Positions 35,301-41,100 of a stretch of DNA of 64,000 nucleotides are shown in pieces. Location of the stretch: contig NC_021191.1 of the NCBI RefSeq assembly GCF_000389965.1, positions 2,791,501 to 2,855,500 on the forward strand, given 5' to 3'. The position numbers were made by a program, and so were the translations under genes. The notes beneath the pieces were generated by a model that was not told where the DNA came from, did no database searches, and was given only the letters and a program-made list of their open reading frames with translations. Every line of letters starts with the position of its first letter. Within the stretch, counting starts at the first letter, position 1. The stretch is from Actinoplanes sp. N902-109. GTDB taxonomy: Bacteria; Actinomycetota; Actinomycetes; Mycobacteriales; Micromonosporaceae.

Positions 35301-38119
35301 CGGACGCCACCGGTGCTCCGGTGGTGTCGGTGGCCTCGCTGATCACCCGCCCGGTGGCGATGCAGCAGTCGCAGCCGCAGGCCACCGACGCGCTGTTCGC
35401 CGTCGACTGGACGCCGGTGGCCCCCGCCGCCGGCATCGGGGAGCTCGTGCTGCTCGGCGAGGACCGCTTCGGTCTCGGCCTGACCGCCGGGGACATCCCC
35501 GACACCGGAGCCGCGGTCGTCTGCGTCAAGCCGATCGGCGAGATGCTGGAGTTCGTCCAGGAATGGCTCGCCGAGGAACGGGTCCCGCTGGTGGTGCTGA
35601 CCCGCGGCGCGGTGCCGGTGTTCGCCGGTGAGGGCGTGCCCGACCTGGACGCCGCGGCGACCTGGGGCCTGCTGCGCTCGGCCCAGACCGAGAACCCGGA
35701 CCGCATCGTGCTGATCGACCTGCCGGTCACCGGCACCGTCGACCCGGCGCTGCTGTCCACGCTGGTCACCGCGGGCGAGCCGGAACTGGCAGTGCGTGCC
35801 GGCACCGCGTACGGCCGCCGGCTGGGCCGCCCGTCGGGCGAGCTCGCGCTGCCGGCGGGCACCTCCTGGAAGCTCACGCCCGACGCCGGTGGCTCGCTCG
35901 ACGGCCTGGCCGCGGTCGAGGTCGAGCAGCGGAGCCTGCAAGCCGGTGAGGTCCGCGTCGCGGTCCGCTCGGCCGGGCTCAACTTCCGCGACGTGCTGAT
36001 CGCCCTGGGCATGTACCCGGGCGAGGGCGGCATGGGCACCGAGATCGCCGGTGAGATCCTCGAGGTCGGTGCCGGTGTGACCGCCCTGCAGCCCGGCGAC
36101 CGGGTGATGGGCATCGCCGAGGGCGGGTTCGGGCCCACGGTGGTCGCCGACGCCCGCCAGCTCGTGGCCGTCCCGGCCGGTTGGTCGTTCACCACGGCCG
36201 CCTCGGTGCCGGTGGCGTTCCTGACCGCCTGGTACGCCCTGGTGCACCTGGCCGAGGCCCGGCCCGGGCAGCGGGTGCTGATCCACGCGGCCGCCGGTGG
36301 CGTCGGCTCGGCCGCCGTCCAGATCGCCCAGCACCTCGGTCTGGAGGTGTACGCGACGGCCAGCCCGGCGAAGTGGCCGGCCCTGACCGCCGCGGGACTC
36401 GCCGCCGACCACATCGCCTCGTCGCGCGACGCGGGCTTCGCCACGACGTTCCCGGCCGTGGACATCGTGGTCAACTCGCTCGCCGGTGAGCTGACCGACG
36501 CCTCGCTGCGGCTGGTCGCCCCGGGTGGCACCTTCGTCGAGATGGGCCTGACCGACCTGCGGGACCCCGCGCAGACGGCGGGCATCACCTACCGGCCGTT
36601 CGTGCTCGCCGAGGGCGGGCCCGAGCAGCTGGGCGCGATGCTGCGGCAGATCGTCGGCCTGCTGGCCGCCGGGGACCTGACGGTTCTTCCGGTACGGGCC
36701 TGGGATGTCCGCCGCGCCCGGGAGGCCTTCCGCTACATGTCGCAGGCCCGGCACACCGGCAAGCTGGTGTTCACCCTGCCTTCCCCGGTACGGGCGGGGG
36801 CTGCTCCTTCCGCGGCGGGGGCGGTGCTCATCACCGGTGGCACCGGCACGCTGGGCGCTCTGGTGGCCCGGCACTACGCCGGGACCGGGCGGGCCTCGCG
36901 GCTGATCCTCACCAGCCGGTCCGGTCTGGGGGCGCCCGGCGCCGCCGACCTGGTCGCCTCTCTGGGCGTACCGGCAGAGGTGGTGGCGTGTGACGCCGCG
37001 GACCGCGACGCGCTCGCGGCGCTGCTGGACCGCATCCCCGACCTGTCGGGGGTCGTGCACACGGCCGGTGTGCTCGACGACGGTGTGATCGCCTCGCTGA
37101 CCCGGGAACGGGTCGACGCGGTCCTGCGACCCAAGGTTGACGGCGCCCGGAACCTGCACGAGTTGACTCGACACCGCACCATCGACGAGTTCGTGCTGTT
37201 CTCCTCGGCGGCGGCCACCACCAGCGCGGCCGGGCAGGGCAACTACGTGGCGGCCAACGCCTACCTCGACGCCCTCGCCGCCGAACGGCGGGCGTCCGGG
37301 CTGCCGGCGACGTCACTGGCCTGGGGCATGTGGGCCGAGGCCTCCGCGCTCACCGGCCGGCTCAGCGACGCCGAACGCGACCGCATCGCCCAGGGCGTCA
37401 GCGCCTTGTCCTCGCAGGACGGCCTGGCCCTGCTCGACGCGGCCCTGGCCCGCGACGAGGCCATGCTGGTGCCCGCCCGCTTCGACCTGGCAGGCCTGCG
37501 GGCCCAGGCCGCCAAGGCCGCGGACGCCTCGCAGATCCCGGCGCTGTGGCGGGCGTTGCTCACCGCCGGCGGGACCCGGCGTACGGCGGCCGGTGCGGTC
37601 GCCGTCAGTGGGAAGGAGACATTGCTTCAGCAGTTGAGCGGGCTGGCGGGCACCGACCGGATCAAGGTGCTGTCCGACCTGATCCGCACGAACGTCGCGT
37701 CGGTGCTGGGACATGCCACGACGGGCACGATCGAGGCCAACCGCAACTTCACCGACCTCGGCTTCGACTCGCTGACCGCGGTGGAGCTGCGTAACCGGTT
37801 GAACACCGCGACTGGTCTGCGGCTGCCGGCCACCCTAGTCTTCGACTACCCCAACGTGGCGGAGCTGGCCGAGTTCCTCCGCGAGAGGTTGCTGCCGGAG
37901 ATCGGCGAGGAGGCAGACCCCGCCGAGACCGAGCTTCGCAAGGTGCTCGCCACCCTCCCGATGGCGAAGTTCCGCGAGGCGGGGCTGATGGACGCCCTCC
38001 TGCAGCTGGCCGGCATCCGCGGCGGCACCGCGGACACCGGCGGCGACAGTGTCGAAGCCATCGACGACCTGGACGCCGACGACCTGATCCGGCTCGCTCT
38101 CGACAGCGAGACGGACTGA
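17378..38119 (+). CDS. Tetramodular type I PKS (KR / DH-KR / KR with atypical AT / DH-ER-KR)
   Basis: Protein of 6913 residues, GTG start. The N-terminus (MENQEKLLDYLKKAAAEL...) is a class-1 docking coiled coil matching the tail of the previous PKS. Domains (residues): KS 34-465, AT 565-898, KR 1185-1365, ACP 1465-1542; KS 1563-1991, AT 2078-2421, DH 2442-2721, KR 2937-3115, ACP 3212-3298; KS 3319-3745, AT 3852-4191, KR 4478-4658, ACP 4758-4841; KS 4859-5275, AT 5365-5698, DH 5715-5998, ER 6162-6468, KR 6482-6655, ACP 6755-6838. The C-terminal tail ends IDDLDADDLIRLALDSETD, a different docking class from the earlier polypeptides and the natural partner type for the N-terminus of the next gene. 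ATs 1, 2 and 4 read methylmalonyl; AT3 has FVAHS and is the candidate for an oxygenated extender. All catalytic residues of KR, DH and ER are present. Confidence 0.97.
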   Translation: MENQEKLLDYLKKAAAELQETRKRLRKLEAGTDEPLAIVGMSCRFPGGAATPEQFWELLAGGGDGIGGFPTDRGWDLDSLYDPDGGDGTSYVREGGFLAEAAEFDPGFFGISPREALAMDPQQRLLLEVSWEALERSGIDPATLRGSSTGVFAGGFNSLYQLGVMLATQTPGSNVAGVEGHLLTGNATSVLSGRVSYALGLEGPAVTVDTACSSSLVALHLAVQALRSGECSLALAGGVTVLATPSTFVDFSRQQGLSNDGRCRAFSAEASGTGWAEGVGVLVVERLADAQRNGHKVLAVVRGTAVNQDGASNGLTAPNGPSQQRVIRAALENAKLAAADVDVVEAHGTGTTLGDPIEAQALLATYGQDRDVPLWLGSVKSNIGHTQAAAGVAGLIKMILALQHEELPQTLYASQPSPHVDWSAGAVQLLTESVSWPAGQRVRRAGVSSFGMSGTNAHIILEEAPVIEPVAVEQTVPVVSGACAWVLSGRSADGLAGQAGRLREWLVARPELDATDVAWSLAATRSVFDHRAVVIGGDRDELINVATGQASAAVVSGEAPVEPRTVFVFPGQGSQWIGMGRDLASVSPVFAARFAECQQALAPYVRVDLSESTHDQVDVIQPLLWAVMVSLAAVWEAAGVTPDAVVGHSQGEIAAATVAGMLSLDDAAKVVALRSRTLRALSGAGGMMSIVAPLAAVEQRVARFSDRISVAAVNGPSAVIVSGEPAALEELKAELDAEDIRARMVNVDYASHGPQVDQLEAEILAALDGIEPVEGRVPMVSAMSGDTLSGPELDAAYWFASLRNPVHFERAVRTLGEQGHDMFIEVSPHPVMIGALSDTVDAPVLGTLRRDDGGTTRMVTSLAEAFVRGARVDWTRVLTTGHQVDLPTYAFQHQRFWPEALLALPAAGTFTSIGSAAEARFWAAVDGGDLTQLAETLAVDGNRPFYEILPALASWRREEQDRSVTAGWRYRVTWKPVTESGPGVLSGTYLVVTPAGHDSQDVLAALTARGADVVTVELPADAVERADIAAVLSATVAGDDGDETSPATFAGVISLLAFDESALPELPVVTRGLAATLGLVQALGDLAVAAPLWLATRGAVAADDMLSSPLQAQVWGLGRVVSYEQPDRWGGLIDLPAVLDDRAAARLAAVLAGCDEDEVAIRPAAILARRMVHAPQPRGQEWRPRGSVLITGGAGAIGGHVARRLAADNAGRLVLTGRTGPGTSGAAGLAADLATAGARVDVLSCDVGDRAELAGLLDWAGDVSAVLHTAGVIDDGVVDHLSPARLATVMAGKVAGAALLDELTADLDLEAFVLFSSGAATLGSAGQGNYAAANAYLDALAENRRARGLSALSVAWGQWSGGGLAESKDVIVQRAQRTPMPPMNPDLAVRALFEALQGDDSALTVMDVDWERLAGMAPGSGGLRNRPLVRDLPEIRALAAAPAPVRPTEQGGLAGRLSGLSRSEQEHLLTDIVRAEAALVLGHASADAVSATTAFKDMGIDSLTAVELRNGINAATGLRLPATLVFDHPNALAVAALLRTELVGAAAAAPTAQLPAVLAPTDEPLAIVGMACRFPGGVTSPGEFWQLLTDGTDAIGPFPGDRGWDVDGLYDPESERVGTSYVGAGGFLRDASGFDAGFFGISPREALTMDPQQRLLLEVCWEALERAGIDPASLRGTLTGTFVGGYDSGYMDVSLERSGENDEVAGHLMTGNATSILSGRVSYTLGLEGPAVTVDTGCSSALVALHLAAQALHRGECSLALAGGVTVMASSGGFVAFSQQRGLANDGRSKAFSADADGMGMAEGVGMIAVERLSDAQRNGHPVLAVIRGSAINQDGASNGLTAPNGPSQQRVIRAALAGAQLGTADIDAVEAHGTGTKLGDPIEAQALLATYGQDRPEGRPLWLGSVKSNIGHTGAAAGAAGLMKMVLALQNQQLPRTLHASNPTPHVDWTAGEVELLQEPRAWPVSERVRRAGVSAFGISGTNAHVILEEAPVVAAAPEQATDPVVAGACPWVISARSAEGLTAQLDRLREAAYAQDDTDVAWSLATTRSVFEHRAVAVDGDLSELITGVARPQSRTVFVFPGQGSQWIGMGRELASVSPVFAARFAECRQALAPYVDVDLTASEHDQVDVIQPLLWAVMVSLAAVWEAAGVHPDAVVGHSQGEIAAATVAGMLSLDDAAKVVALRSQTLRSLSGAGGMMSVVASVAEVEERIARFRSETPERITVAAVNGPKAVVVSGDPAALEELKAELDAAGVRARMVNVDYASHGPQVDRLQREILAVLDGIVPQQGRVPMVSAMSGETVSGPELDENYWYASLRNPVQFEPAVRILAASHDMFIEVTPHPVMLGALTDTLTEVAAEAGLGATPGAVCATLRRDDGGVTRLVTSLAEAFVQGARVDWTTVLTPGRRVDLPTYAFQRESYWPKGNPVTAGGDPVSLGLGAINHPLLSAAVELAGGAGLVCTGRLALRTQPWLGDHAVGGVVLLPSTGFVELAVQAGDQVGCGVLQELTLQAPLVLPADGGVQVQVVLGAADDAGCREVEVFSRADDAPGWVRNASGVVAPASTAAPVEDDLREWPPRNAEPVDVSDLYTVHLAEVYGPAFHGMRAAWKRGGDIFAEVTLPADPARDAAAFGLHPALLDAALHGSVLLGTDDGAEAPGLSMPFAWNDVELYATGAATLRVRLRRDARGGLVVTAADTSGAVVVSVGSLKHRPVTLDQIRAADNALADSLFVQEWTPVPAGATRAGDWALLGADRFGLADGLAAAGVAVRAFADLAELAAAVEAGDIDPRTVLVSPTAAGGDTDVPATVRDTTAEALTLVQQWLLESRLDAAQLTVVTSGAIAATSQEAVSDLAAAAAWGLLRAAQTENPDRLLLVDLPVTAPGTHAGLLPTVLDGSEPELVIRDTGAYGRRLVRVPGTLTPVEWPEQGEPGTRTVLVTGGTGTLGALTAKHFVATGRAGAAVLIGRAGPAAPDAAQLAAELAGLGAVVRIVACDAADRDALAAVLARIPAEFPLGSIVHSAGVVDDGIVAALTPERVATVLRPKVDAAWNLHELTAGLDLERFVSYSSAAVAFGAPGQSSYVAANSFLDALAGYRRAAGLPGMSLELGPWVHDAGIGRNLDERSLSRINQSFIPLGAEDGLVVLDVALDRDEAVLIPARLDAAALRSRAARSTDVPPMWRTLAGVSARRTAVSGGGADPAGGPGDALRRRLASVSGTERGRVLLDLVATNVAAVLGYANADAIEAGRAFTDLGFDSLTAVDLRNRLSVATGLRLPATLVFDYPTPAALAGQLRSELTGDLPAGAATVTPTAAPADEPIAIVGIGCRFPGDAVGPEELWELLASGTDAIGPFPRDRGWDLGSLYATEAGSTEAAYDQAGGFVRDASGFDAGFFGISPREALAMDPQQRILLETSWEALERSGIDPASLRGTATGAFIGGSGSGYGLGVELEAAGVAESHLLTGTAASVLSGRLSYTLGLEGPAVTVDTACSSSLVALHMACQALRAGEISLALVGGVVVSTTPVVFTAFNEAGGVSQSGRCKSFDASADGSGFAEGAGMVVVERLSDARRNGHKVLAVVRGSAMNQDGASNGLTAPNGPSQQRVIRAALANAGVRPDEVDVVEAHGSATLLGDPIEAQALIATYGQERPEGRPLWLGSVKSNIGHTQVAAGAAGIIKMVLALQHELMPQTLHVDQPTPQVDWSAGEVRLLTEAKPWPVGDRVRRAGVSAFGMSGTNVHVILEEPPAGEVVEQEPAEPPVPVLTGACAWLLSGRTDAGLTAQAQRLHAWIEARPGIDPAQVAWSLAATRSAFERRAVVVGDDLLTGLRSLGDGAPDASVVSGVTRSGGRTAFVFAGQGTHWIGMGRELLDASPVFAERFAECRRALAPYVDVSLDSGAEAAEELQPLLWAVMVSLAAVWEAAGVTPDAVVGHSQGEIAAATVAGILSLEDGARVVSARSRALSSLAMSGSMVSVVMPAQAVQELAGQWGERLSIAAVNSPAAAVVSGEPEALAEFERALAKQHVMRWRIPETDFVAHSPAVEPLAAVLAAELAGITPQAGRVPMVSTVTGDWISGTETGPAYWFANLRRTVRFEQAVRVLIAGGYGSFVEVSPHPVLTTAVGQTAEDAGATDILTVGTLERDNGGVHRMVTSLAQAYAGGLAVDWKAVLPSTDWVELPTYAFQHQPYWLSMNLGPAPAATAPAPGTAAEAQFWAAVEGGDLAHLADTLALNDLQQLSSVVPALASWRRREQDRSATTAWRYRIAWAPITVPGARLSGQWLVLRPGPAADTAVEEVVTALTARGAECVVVEVPAGTIERADMAALLGRTLRDAGAGTPAGVISLLALDEEMLTGLPSVTGGIAGTLALVQGLGDIGIDAPLWLFTRGAVAAAPGEVLSNPLQAQTWGFGRVVALEHPDRWGGLIDLPAVLDERTGAQLAAVLAARDENQVVIRPAGAMARRLSHAPQPPARDQWQPLHASALVTGGTGALAGHVEHWLAEGGAHRLVLTSRSGPGARGVAAQAAALAGKGTRVDVATCDGSDRAAVAGVLDWADRTGPKLTAVVHTAGVIDDGVIDRLAAPRLESVLAPKAASAAILDELTADLDLDAFVLFSSVVATTGGPGQSNYAAANAYLDAVAENRRSRGLPALSVAWGPWDGDGVARSNEAARQRLDRNEWESTMDPGLAVRALGEALDGADTTLTVTNIDWSLILSEPHKASQLLRAQMMRDLPEIHQLAAAVTDTVTVPEGDLARRLTALTRPEQLRLMTDLVRATAAKNLGHQSADDIEVGRAFSELGFDSLTAVEMRNDLMNATELRLSATLLFDYPNSAVLGEFLLTELLGAAPEQAVTAAVPAVADETIAIVGMACRFPGGVNGPDTLWDLLSSGGDAISGFPTDRDWDVEALKGTSYVDQGGFIDDMSGFDADFFGISPREALAMDPQQRLLLQVCWEALEHSGVAPDSLRGSATGVFAGGYASGYGYGAEFDGAAHLLTGNATSILSGRVSYALGLEGPAVTVDTACSSSLVALHLAAQALRTGECSMALAGGISILVSPESFVGFSEQSGLAHDGRCKAFSAQADGMGFAEGVGMVVVERLADAQRNGHKVLAVLRGSAVNQDGASNGLTAPNGPSQQRVIRAALANAGLRADEIDVVEAHGTGTKLGDPIEAQALLATYGRQRPQDRPLLLGSVKSNIGHTQAAAGAASVIKMVLALQHKHLPKTLHADEVSPHVDWSAGEVRLLQEGRDWRSDGQPRRAGVSSFGLSGTNAHLILEEAPETEPVVGTDEPADPVVQGACAWVVSGRTASALTAQVERLRERVDGLDPADVAWSLATTRTVFEHRAVAVGGDLDNLVTGVARPQTRPVFVFPGQGSQWIGMGRELAAASPVFAERFSECQFALSPYVNVSLNSPDLDAVDVVQPLLWAVMVSLAAVWEAAGVTPDAVVGHSQGEIAAATVAGMLSLEDAAKVVALRSQTLRALSGAGGMMSVQQPVALVEERLAACAGRVEIAAVNGPSAVIVSGAPEALAALKESLDADGVRARMVAVDYASHCAQIDQLHDEILEVLRGITPRQGRVPMVSAMSGETLTGVELDAEYWYASLRNPVYFERAVRTLAGQGHDLFIEVTPHPVMLGALTDTLDESAAVCVTLRRDDGGVDRLVTSLAEAYVRGARVDWTTVLTAGQRVDLPTYAFQTERFWPKLAAPGGPADAGSLGLGAVDHPLLGAAVELAGGAGVVCTGRLSVRTHPWLADHAVGGTILVPGTGFVEMVVRAGDQAGCGSLEELTLQAPLVLPAGGGGVQVQVVVGAADEAGRRGIEVFSRPDEPGTQHAWTQHAGGTVAPATETPAPDADLTVWPPHAATAVDIDGMYEALSGVYGYGPAFQGLRKVWRRDGDVFAEVALPETVAGDAQAFGLHPALLDAVLHASALVAGPHDDEPGQARLPFAWTGVQLHAAGASVLRARLRRDAEGALTLSAADATGAPVVSVASLITRPVAMQQSQPQATDALFAVDWTPVAPAAGIGELVLLGEDRFGLGLTAGDIPDTGAAVVCVKPIGEMLEFVQEWLAEERVPLVVLTRGAVPVFAGEGVPDLDAAATWGLLRSAQTENPDRIVLIDLPVTGTVDPALLSTLVTAGEPELAVRAGTAYGRRLGRPSGELALPAGTSWKLTPDAGGSLDGLAAVEVEQRSLQAGEVRVAVRSAGLNFRDVLIALGMYPGEGGMGTEIAGEILEVGAGVTALQPGDRVMGIAEGGFGPTVVADARQLVAVPAGWSFTTAASVPVAFLTAWYALVHLAEARPGQRVLIHAAAGGVGSAAVQIAQHLGLEVYATASPAKWPALTAAGLAADHIASSRDAGFATTFPAVDIVVNSLAGELTDASLRLVAPGGTFVEMGLTDLRDPAQTAGITYRPFVLAEGGPEQLGAMLRQIVGLLAAGDLTVLPVRAWDVRRAREAFRYMSQARHTGKLVFTLPSPVRAGAAPSAAGAVLITGGTGTLGALVARHYAGTGRASRLILTSRSGLGAPGAADLVASLGVPAEVVACDAADRDALAALLDRIPDLSGVVHTAGVLDDGVIASLTRERVDAVLRPKVDGARNLHELTRHRTIDEFVLFSSAAATTSAAGQGNYVAANAYLDALAAERRASGLPATSLAWGMWAEASALTGRLSDAERDRIAQGVSALSSQDGLALLDAALARDEAMLVPARFDLAGLRAQAAKAADASQIPALWRALLTAGGTRRTAAGAVAVSGKETLLQQLSGLAGTDRIKVLSDLIRTNVASVLGHATTGTIEANRNFTDLGFDSLTAVELRNRLNTATGLRLPATLVFDYPNVAELAEFLRERLLPEIGEEADPAETELRKVLATLPMAKFREAGLMDALLQLAGIRGGTADTGGDSVEAIDDLDADDLIRLALDSETD
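17473..17778 (+). repeat. Near-identical KS start, copy 2
   Basis: Partner of 8069-8374, located just inside the next PKS gene after its docking domain. Confidence 0.85.
17477..22005 (+). other. PKS module: KS-AT[methylmalonyl]-KR[B]-ACP
   Basis: KS about 17477-18770 with Cys 18011; AT about 19070-20080 with Ser 19322 in GHSQGE and YASH from 19622; dimerization element about 20120-20250; KR about 20930-21470 with VIDD and Tyr 21365; ACP Ser of MGIDSL at 21881. Confidence 0.93.
22064..27270 (+). other. PKS module: KS-AT[methylmalonyl]-DH-KR-ACP
   Basis: KS about 22064-23350 with active Cys 22589 in an unusual TGCSSA context (TACSSS in most others here). AT about 23610-24640 with Ser 23861 and YASH from 24173. 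DH about 24700-25540 with catalytic His 24812 in HAVGGVVLLP and Asp 25301 in DAALH, both canonical. KR about 26185-26720 has VVDD and Tyr 26627 but carries YSS for FSS and LELGPW where the others have VAWG. ACP Ser 27152. No ER, so an internal alkene with an alpha-methyl group is expected. Confidence 0.92.
27332..31900 (+). other. PKS module: KS-AT[atypical, candidate hydroxy/methoxymalonyl]-KR-ACP
   Basis: KS about 27332-28610 with Cys 27851 in TACSSS; its usual HGTGT motif reads HGSAT (from 28256). AT about 28930-29950 has GHSQGE (Ser 29177) but at the specificity loop reads DFVAHSP (FVAHS 29480-29494) instead of YASH or HAFH, preceded by a run (WRIPETD) not found in any other AT here. KR about 30810-31350 has GALAGHVEHW in its nucleotide-binding loop but keeps Ser, Tyr 31256 and Asn. 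ACP Ser 31775. Because hydroxymalonyl-ACP genes are in the same cluster, this AT is the best candidate user; that assignment is inference. Confidence 0.85.
31952..37890 (+). other. PKS module: KS-AT[methylmalonyl]-DH-ER-KR-ACP (fully reducing)
   Basis: KS about 31952-33200 with Cys 32438; AT about 33470-34470 with Ser 33716 and YASH from 34016; DH about 34520-35370 with His 34628 in HAVGGTILVP and Asp 35132 in DAVLH; ER about 35860-36780 with LNFRDVLIALGMYPG and the NADPH loop HAAAGGVGSAAVQ from 36283; KR about 36820-37340 with VLDD and Tyr 37244; ACP Ser 37769. Produces a saturated methyl-branched unit. Confidence 0.93.
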
Positions 38120-38170
38120 CCCTCTCCCGCACGCACGTACGTTTTTCTCCCACGCACGGAGGCAGCAGCG
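38120..38170 (+). promoter_or_regulatory. 51-base intergenic gap with strong ribosome binding site
   Basis: CGGAGG at 38157-38162 precedes ATG 38171 by 8 bases. The upstream part contains an 8-base palindrome (ACGTACGT) followed by five T residues at about 38137-38145; it has no stem-loop arms, so I do not call a terminator. No promoter boxes are convincing. Confidence 0.6.
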
Positions 38171-41100
38171 ATGACTCAGCCGGCTGACAAGCTCCTGGAA
38201 GCGCTGCGAGCCTCCGTCAAGGAGACCGAGCGGCTGCGCCAGCGCAACCGGCAGCTCGTCTCGGCGGCGTCAGCACCACTGGCGATCGTCGGCATGAGCT
38301 GCCGGCTCCCCGGCGGCCTGAACAGCCCGGAAGAACTGTGGGACCTGCTCGCCGATGGCGGCGACGCCATCGGCGGGTTCCCCAGCGACCGCGGCTGGGA
38401 CGTTGACAGCTTCTACAACCCCGACCCCGACGCCCAGAAAAGCGCGTACGTCCGCGACGGTGGCTTCATGGCCGCCGCCGCCGACTTCGACGCGGGCTTC
38501 TTCGGCATCAGCCCCCGCGAGGCCCTCGCGATGGACCCGCAGCAGCGCCTGCTGCTCGAATCCTCGTGGGAAGCCCTCGAACGCTCCGGTATCGACCCGG
38601 CGCAGCTGCGCGGCTCCCCGACCGGCGTGTTCGTCGGCGTCGCCCCCTCGGACTACGTCGCCATCCCGGCCCTGCACCAGGTCGAAGGTCTCGACTGGCA
38701 CCTGATGACCGGCGCCGCCACCAGCGTGATGTCCGGCCGCATCTCCTACCTGCTGGGCCTGCAGGGCCCGGCGGTCTCCATCGACACGGCCTGCTCGTCG
38801 TCGCTGGTGGCCCTGCACCTGGCCGTGCAGGCGCTGCGCTCGGGGGAGTGCTCGCTCGCCCTGGCCGGCGGCGTCACCGTCATCACCTCCCCGGGCGCCT
38901 TCATCGGCTTCTCCCGCCAGCGCGGCCTCGCCGAGGACGGCCGCTGCAAGGCGTTCTCGGCCGACGCGGACGGCATGGGCATGGCCGAAGGCGTCGGCAT
39001 GCTGGTGCTCGAACGCCTCGACGACGCCCGCCGCAACGGCCACCGGATCCTCGCCGTGGTGCGCGGCTCAGCCGTCAACCAGGACGGCGCCTCCAACGGC
39101 ATGACCGCCCCCAACGGCCCGTCCCAGCAGCGCGTCATCAAAGCAGCCCTGGCCAACGCCAAGCTGTCGACCGCCGACGTGGACGTGGTGGAGGCGCACG
39201 GCACCGGCACCACGCTGGGCGACCCGATCGAGGCGCAGGCCCTGCTGGCCACCTACGGCCAGGACCGCCCGGAAGGCCACCCCCTCTGGCTCGGCTCGGT
39301 CAAGTCCAACATCGGTCACACCCAGCAGACCGCCGGTGTCGCCGGTGTGATCAAGATGGTGCTGGCCCTGCAGCACAACGAACTTCCCCGGACGCTGCAC
39401 GCGGCCGCCCCCTCACCGCACATCGACTGGACCGAGGGCGACGTCCAGCTTCTGCAGGAACCGGTGGCCTGGCCGCCGTCGCCCGATCGGGTGCGCCGCG
39501 CCGGCGTCTCGTCGTTCGGCCTGAGCGGCACCAACGCCCACATCATCATCGAGGAGCCACCAGCCCCGGAAACCGCCGCTGCTCCTTCTGCTGCCGGAAT
39601 CGCTGCTGCTGCCACCCGTCCGGTCGTGTCGGGGGCTTGCGCGTGGGTGATCTCGGGTCGCTCCGCCGACGGCCTGGCCGGCCAGATCGCGCGGCTGCGC
39701 AGGGCAGTGGCCGGCCTGGATCCCGCTGACGTCGCGTGGTCGCTCGTAACGACGCGCTCGGTCTTCGAGCACCGGGCTGTTGCCGTCGGCGGCGACGTCG
39801 CCGACCTTCCCGGCCTTGTCGGCGGCGACCTCGCCGACCTCGTCACCGGTGTGGCCCGTACCCAGAGCCAGCCGGTGTTCGTCTTCCCCGGCCAGGGCTC
39901 GCAGTGGATCGGCATGGGCCGCGAGCTGGCCGAGGTCAGCCCGGTCTTCGCCGCCCGCTTCGCCGAGTGCCGGCAGGCCCTGGCGCCGTACGTCGATGTT
40001 GACTTGAGCGCATCCGAGCACGATCAGGTTGACGTGATTCAACCCTTGCTGTGGGCCGTCATGGTCTCGCTGGCCGCCGTATGGGAAGCCGCCGGTGTCA
40101 CCCCGAGCGCCGTCGTGGGCCACTCGCAGGGCGAGATCGCCGCGGCCACCGTGGCGGGCATGCTCTCCCTCGACGACGCCGCCAAGATCGTTGCGCTGCG
40201 CTCCCGTACGCTGCGCGCCCTGTCCGGCGCCGGGGGCATGATGTCCGTCGTCGCCCCCGTCGCGACCGTCGAGGAACGCCTGACCCAGCTCGACGGCCGG
40301 GTCTCCGTGGCAGCGGTCAACGGTCCGTCCGCGGTCGTCGTGTCCGGCGAACCCGCCGCCCTCGACGAGCTCAAAGCCGAGTTCGACGCCGCCGGCATCC
40401 GCGCCCGCATGGTGGCCGTGGACTACGCCTCGCACTGCGCTCAGGTCGAATCCCTGCAGGACGAGATCCTGTCGGTGCTGCGCGGCATCGAGCCGCGGCA
40501 GGGCCGGGTGCCGATGGTGTCGGCGATGTCCGGCGAGACCCTTTCCGGCCCGGAGCTGGACGAGCACTACTGGTACGCCAACCTGCGCAACCCGGTCCAC
40601 TTCGAGCGGGCCGTGCGGATCCTGGCCGAGCAGGGCCACGACATGTTCATCGAGTGCACCCCGCACCCCGTCATGACCGGCGCGCTGACCGACACCGTCG
40701 ACGCCGCCGTGATCAGCACGCTGCGCCGCGACGACGGCGGCACCACCCGGCTGGTCACGTCGTTCGCCGAGGCGTTCGTGCGGGGCGCCCACGTCGACTG
40801 GACGAAGGTGCTGCCCGCCGGTCACCAGGTCGATCTGCCCACCTATGCGTTCCAGCACCAGCGCTTCTGGCCCGACGCCGCCGTACCCGTCACCGGTGGC
40901 GACCCGGTGTCGCTCGGCCTCGGCGCGGTGGGTCACCCGCTGCTCGGCGCGGCCGTCGAACTCGCCGGGGGCGCCGGACTGGTGTGCACCGGCCTGCTGT
41001 CGGTGAAGACCCAGCCCTGGCTGGCCGATCACGCGGTCGGCGGGACGATCCTGCTGCCCGGCACCGGCTTCGTCGAACTCGTGACCCGGGCCGGCGACCA

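Noticed and set aside
26885..37174. Very long minus-strand open frame (over 3400 codons), and similar ones at 18626-25516, 8616-11450 and 47516-52093
   Set aside because: They lie exactly opposite the PKS genes and arise because C/G-ending codons leave the complementary frame without stops; their sequence is Arg/Gly/His-rich with no recognisable domain.
38130..38150. Possible transcription terminator (ACGTACGT followed by a T run) between genes 3 and 4
   Set aside because: An 8-base palindrome without a loop cannot form a stable hairpin, and the genes are on the same strand 51 bases apart within one pathway.
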